Assembly: GCF_036287235.1 (NCBI RefSeq)
Contig: NZ_CP142850.1
Span: 1,195,127-1,259,126 of the forward strand
Reading direction: 5' to 3'
Length of the DNA: 64,000 nucleotides
Source of the DNA: Exiguobacterium sp. 9-2
Lineage (GTDB): Bacteria; Bacillota; Bacilli; Exiguobacteriales; Exiguobacteriaceae
The translations under genes were made by a program, and so were the position numbers. Below are positions 60,691-64,000 of the stretch, one piece after another. The notes beneath the pieces were generated by a model. It was not told where the DNA came from and did not search any database. It worked only from the letters and a program-made list of their open reading frames with translations. The stretch's first letter is position 1. Every line of letters begins with the position of its first letter.

Positions 60691-61125
60691 GTTCTGTTGG
60701 ACTTATAAATTATTTCATAGTGATTGAATATTAACTTCTACACTAATATACTATAAAAATTTTAGTAAACTAGTTCACACAAAAGACAAAAAAATAAATT
60801 CTAAAAAATACCAATTTTAAAACGCTCGATAATTTATATGCTAAGATCTTTTTAAAGAAATATTCAACATTTTATTTGAATAATAAGGACTGCAACGCCT
60901 TATATTTCATATCAGTTAAATGATCAGTAGAAAGTATAAAAACATTATTTTTTGCATTTGATTTTCTATATATAAACTTACATAAAAGTGATTGAATAGT
61001 GATTTTTATCATTAAAAATTCAACTGAAGAATGAATTGACATCACTAAGAAAAGTGCTAATAATGTGATTGTATAAAAAATATACTTTTTTTGGACATAA
61101 ATTACACGCAAAGGGAGTTTTCATT
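60691..61125. other. AT-rich intergenic stretch without recognised gene
   Basis: About 435 bp, distinctly AT-rich. An open frame of 79 codons on the minus strand (60872-61111) has no clear ribosome binding site. Nothing else was found. Composition differs sharply from the rnpB-ypsC side, which supports an insertion boundary near 60690. Confidence 0.5.
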
Positions 61126-61851
61126 ATGATTTTAAAAAAACCATTAATTACTAGTTTGTTAATAGGGGGCCTTATTTCATCAGTATCAGTTCCTGTGTTT
61201 GCAGAAAACAATACATCGACAATAAACGATGTTACGAATTCACAGAATGAAGGATTAATTGACATAAACAGTTCAGATCAAGATACAGTGGTAAGTGATG
61301 TGTTAACATTCAATCAAGTAGTGGAACAGATATCTGATGAGCAAGGGATTTCCGAAACTCAAGCTGCAAGAGCAATTATCTCGAATACACAAAATCCAAT
61401 GGTTAAAAATTCATCAAATGCTATTACAAAAGGTTTAGTAGGGACTATGGCAACATCGCAAGCAGTTGCTGCGACGTCAGCTACTTATCGAACAATTAAC
61501 ACGAGATTTACTGTCACTAGTACATACAAACCATCACTCAATTTTTATTGCCAAACAAATGAGGGTGGCACTAGTTTTAGAGCAATAAAAAAAATACTAA
61601 ACGTGTCTATGAATAGAGCGCATCTTGGAACTGGAAGATCTAAACAATTCGGTGGGGATGTATATACGAAGTTAGAGGACGCAAATCGAATTTATTGGAT
61701 TGTTAATGGTGACTTTTTCGACAATGGATCAACTACTGGAGGTGGCTCTGTAAATCTTGGGATTGATAAAGCGGCTTCGATAGAGTTTAATGCATCACGT
61801 ACATCGAATCATTATAAGTATATTTATAAAACAGGCTATACTCGTTTTTGA
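61126..61851 (+). CDS. Secreted protein of unknown function
   Basis: A 241-residue exported protein. MILKKPLITSLLIGGLISSVSVPVFAENN is a Sec signal (broken here only as read: cleavage after VFA). A helical, Gln/Asn-rich middle (VEQISDEQGISETQAARAII) and a beta-rich C-terminal half with RTINTRFTVTSTYKPSLNFY and YWIVNGDFFDNGSTTGGG follow. No catalytic motif is seen. The ATG at 61126 follows AAGGGAG. AT-rich codon use sets it apart from the core genes. It might be a toxin-like or surface protein, but I cannot support either. Confidence 0.75.
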   Translation: MILKKPLITSLLIGGLISSVSVPVFAENNTSTINDVTNSQNEGLIDINSSDQDTVVSDVLTFNQVVEQISDEQGISETQAARAIISNTQNPMVKNSSNAITKGLVGTMATSQAVAATSATYRTINTRFTVTSTYKPSLNFYCQTNEGGTSFRAIKKILNVSMNRAHLGTGRSKQFGGDVYTKLEDANRIYWIVNGDFFDNGSTTGGGSVNLGIDKAASIEFNASRTSNHYKYIYKTGYTRF

Positions 61852-61964
61852 AATGTTGATATATTAATTTTCGAATTAATTAAAACCTACTGTATTTATT
61901 CTAAGGTGAAGTAATTAACTGCTTGTATTTTTTATTTTGCTAATTGAAATGAAAGGATTTTCTA

Positions 61965-62501
61965 ATGAAAAATATATATCTATACTCTCTTATGACTGCA
62001 CTTGCACTATCAGGATGTAGTACAGAAACCTCAAAAGAAGAAAATGCATCTTTAAATAATGGTGCTTACTTAAAGATAGGTATAGTTGGAGAAAAACCTC
62101 ATATTCAAAAAGAAAATATTAAGTTTGAAGCTTTATCGTTGGAACAGTTGAAAGATACAAAAAAAGTTTCTTCTAACTTTGATGCTGTATTCATTACAAA
62201 AGGTAATTTGAAAAAGGCAGATGACGAAAAATATGTAACTGTTTATGATAATCTCAAAATACCGATTTTCTTCCTTCAAACTACAAAAGGGTTTTTGCCA
62301 TTTGTAACTGAAGGACTGTCTTACAAAGAAGCTAGTGAATTGAATCATTCCTATGCATCAGGCTATCTAAAAGAAAAGAAAAGTTCATATCGTTATTGGG
62401 AGTATGGTTTGAATGATGATGTAGTAAACGAGAAGAATATCAATAACGTTTACTCTCGAATTTTTAAGACAGTTGAAGACGTTAAAAGAGAAAAAAGCTA
62501 A
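61965..62501 (+). CDS. Hypothetical lipoprotein
   Basis: A 178-residue protein with lipobox LSGC (residues 15-18) after MKNIYLYSLMTALALSG. The mature part (GAYLKIGIVGEKPHIQKENIKFEALSLEQL) begins like a periplasmic-binding-protein strand-helix-strand, but no family is clear. AAAGGA precedes the ATG. It follows the secreted protein on the same strand, 113 bp later, and is equally AT-rich. A long hairpin follows at 62521. Confidence 0.7.
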   Translation: MKNIYLYSLMTALALSGCSTETSKEENASLNNGAYLKIGIVGEKPHIQKENIKFEALSLEQLKDTKKVSSNFDAVFITKGNLKKADDEKYVTVYDNLKIPIFFLQTTKGFLPFVTEGLSYKEASELNHSYASGYLKEKKSSYRYWEYGLNDDVVNEKNINNVYSRIFKTVEDVKREKS

Positions 62502-62520
62502 TATCATTCATATACTTTCT

Positions 62521-62557
62521 AGACATAAGCACCTATTCTTTATAGGTGCTTATGTCT
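62521..62557 (+). terminator. Long hairpin after the lipoprotein gene
   Basis: AGACATAAGCACCTAT and ATAGGTGCTTATGTCT form a perfect 16 bp stem with a five-base loop. The following sequence is T-poor (GTTATTTG), so it is a weak terminator at best; it may instead stabilise the 3' end. Confidence 0.6.
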
Positions 62558-62662
62558 GTTATTTGAATTTCACCTTTTTGGTAATTATTATTATATTTTT
62601 AAAATATACAATATCTATTACATAGAAAGTGATCTTTTTAATGAGAAGAATATACATAAAAA

Positions 62663-62700
62663 GAACAACTCGTGATTAAATCTACGAATTGTCCTTTTTT
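62663..62700 (+). terminator. Candidate terminator in the AT-rich gap
   Basis: ACAACTCGT and ACGAATTGT (one mismatch) followed by CC and six T. No plus-strand gene lies directly before it; the stretch 62502-62791 is otherwise featureless. Confidence 0.55.
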
Positions 62701-62791
62701 CGATATCATTAAGCCTAACGGAATTAAAGGAACAATGATTCAAAAGAAGGTAAAAATAATCCAAGAGCCAACATGATAAAGTTAGAACGAA

Positions 62792-63588
62792 TTAATTACG
62801 TTCACATGCAAAATTGTCTTTATCACGATCCATTTTAGCTTGATAGGCAGGATGTGTTTTAGAGACACCATCTGGATATTTTTTATTTAGTTCAGTACAA
62901 TTTGAAAAGTTTGTTTTTACAGTTTTAGTAGCTTTCTTTCTGTTCTGTTCGCTTCAGCTTGAGCCTTTTCCTGAGCGATTTTTTTCTTTTTGTCTGCTTC
63001 AGCTTGAGCCTTTTCCTGAGCGCGCTTCTTCTTAGCAGTTTCTTCGTCACTAGACAATGTATTCTTTTTGATTTTTTCGCTGGACACTGATTGAGCAATG
63101 GACTTCTTATTTTCATTTTTGTTGTCTATGTCATCAGTAGCTAGAGCGATAAAAATAATAAAAAGTGCAAACAAATAGAACAGAGAAGCAACCGCCATTT
63201 TCCATATTTTTTTACTCCGATAGCCTGGTATTTTACGAAATAATGATTTTCGAAGCTGATGAATTTTTCTTTTTTGCTCTAGTAAAGCAACAATGCTTTC
63301 TCCATCGGGATTACCGATAAAAATCGTAAAAATGACTTTTGAAGCACCTTGGTACGTGTTATCTTTTTTCCGTGATCGTAAATACAGTTCCTCTGGGACA
63401 TCCATCCATGATAGATGATGTAATAAATCTATTTTTGAATGACGTTTCACATAAAAATACAATCCGTCTGATTCATTCACTACTACATAATAAGAATCAC
63501 CATAAGTTTCTTTTTGGTAGCGACCATGTGTAACATAGCTGTTTGGATGTAAATTTTTAAGTGTTTGAATTACCTCATTCGTATCCAT
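62792..63588 (-). pseudogene. Membrane protein with Excalibur calcium-binding domain, frameshifted
   Basis: From the ATG at 63586-63588 (after AAGGGG), the reading frame encodes a soluble N-terminal part (about residues 1-125), a membrane helix (MAVASLFYLFALFIIFIALA) and a Lys/Glu/Ala-rich linker. It then runs into a stop at 62917. In the -1 frame from about 62940 the sequence goes on with NFSNCTELNKKYPDGVSKTH and AYQAKMDRDKDNFACER, a clear Excalibur domain, ending at 62792. One base is missing in a GAAAGAAAG stretch, so the domain is out of frame. A sequencing error or programmed slip is possible. The intact protein would have about 265 residues. Confidence 0.75.
62951..63022 (-). repeat. 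Two 27 bp direct repeats with 45 bp period in the linker
   Basis: The 27-base unit (GCTTCAGCTTGAGCC start on the plus strand) occurs at 62951-62977 and 62996-63022. A period of 45 bp equals 15 codons and encodes AQEKAQAEA twice, a linker of variable length outside the membrane. Confidence 0.9.
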
Positions 63589-63808
63589 CGATTTCAGCCC
63601 CTTCTTGTTTTTCTTCATCATATAACAAAAGGTAATAAATGTGTTTAAAATATAAAAAATAAACAGAAAATTTGAAATATTGAACGTAATATAAAAAATA
63701 TAATTAATTAAACGATGGTCCTCTACATGTGTACAATAAAAAGAAGGAAATTATGAATTGCTGAAACCTTTAATGGATAAATTAGGTAAAAATAAGGGAG
63801 ATGATGTC

Positions 63809-64000
63809 ATGGCACGTTGCACGAATTGTCAATACAAGTTCAATACAAAAGAACTACTCGCTGTAAGCGTTACGATACACGGTAAAGGCAAACCATGTCC
63901 GAACTGTGGCGTGAAGCAATACATTTCAAAAGACTCGCAACATTACTTATCGCTCGGATATGTTAGTCTCTTGTTCGTCTTGATTCTCCCGTTCGTCATT
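63809..64000 (+). CDS. CXXC-20-CXXC zinc-ribbon membrane protein (cut by window end)
   Basis: The first 64 codons of a small protein: ARCTNCQYKFNTKELLAVSV, then KPCPNCGVKQYI, with two Cys-X2-Cys pairs 22 residues apart, matching the CXXC-20-CXXC family (TIGR04104) in layout. A hydrophobic segment follows (YLSLGYVSLLFVLILPFVI), so it is membrane-bound. AAGGGAG is eight bases before the ATG at 63809. The rest lies beyond the window. Confidence 0.85.
   Translation, partial: MARCTNCQYKFNTKELLAVSVTIHGKGKPCPNCGVKQYISKDSQHYLSLGYVSLLFVLILPFVI

Noticed and set aside
60872-61111. Minus-strand open frame of 79 codons
   Set aside because: No ribosome binding site, AT-rich stretch where chance frames are likely, no domain.
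62951-63022. Repeats that might be a CRISPR array
   Set aside because: Only two units, inside a coding linker, period divisible by three and encoding the same peptide; no cas genes.

Overview
The window looks like a chromosomal segment of a Gram-positive Bacillota, most probably Exiguobacterium. The evidence is protein resemblance to Bacillus-type orthologues (a tenI-thiO-thiS-thiG-thiF run, sbcDC, type B rnpB followed by a ypsC-like methyltransferase, a yuiF-like antiporter, a cobW-type zinc gene behind Zur-like boxes), strong AGGAGG-type ribosome binding sites, intrinsic terminators after most units, and moderate GC with GTC/ATC/GAC-rich codon use. The genus is an inference; no 16S gene is present.

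Layout. 0-6 kb: the start of an MFS exporter, an OsmC peroxidase, a GH3 lipoprotein, then a TPP riboswitch with terminator controlling thiazole synthesis genes. 6-17 kb: small unknown proteins, SbcD/SbcC nuclease, an AAC(3)-type acetyltransferase, a Bax-inhibitor-like membrane protein, a NERD protein, and a MarR regulator with a permease flanked by two identical inverted operators. 17-20 kb: two tandem exported proteins resembling periplasmic cyclohexadienyl dehydratase (PheC), then a truncated ABC ATPase. 20-25 kb: a minus-strand block of transporters (APC permease, DedA, antiporter) and a beta-carbonic anhydrase. 25-34 kb: AdhE behind a promoter region with a perfect cre and three TGTGA-N6-(T/G)CACA palindromes, a membrane protein, a structured intergenic segment, and a secreted 5'-nucleotidase-family enzyme. 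33-36 kb: a LysR regulator divergent from a ketopantoate-reductase-like gene and acetoacetate decarboxylase. 36-48 kb: GrpB, DinB, a hydrolase, a Zur-type CobW GTPase, cardiolipin synthase, a GH31 glucosidase, a SUKH protein, a DUF1643-like protein, a lytic transglycosylase and a CPBP protease. 47-53 kb: six genes forming two ABC modules around an exported protein of unknown role. 53-60.6 kb: DUF1659/DUF2922 proteins, a K+ channel with RCK domain, a subtilase, rnpB and an RNA methyltransferase. 60.6-63.8 kb: an AT-rich accessory stretch with a secreted protein, a lipoprotein and a frameshifted Excalibur-domain membrane protein. The window ends inside a CXXC zinc-ribbon membrane protein.

Most of the window is ordinary core genome. 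The least ordinary items are the tandem PheC-like proteins, a dispersed ~108 bp hairpin element in two copies whose outer stems differ but still pair (37.9 and 47.2 kb), the structured leader with a nine-codon ORF at 30 kb, and the frameshifted Excalibur gene. No CRISPR array, tRNA, intact insertion sequence or prophage was found. All family assignments come from reading motifs by eye; none was checked by a database search.
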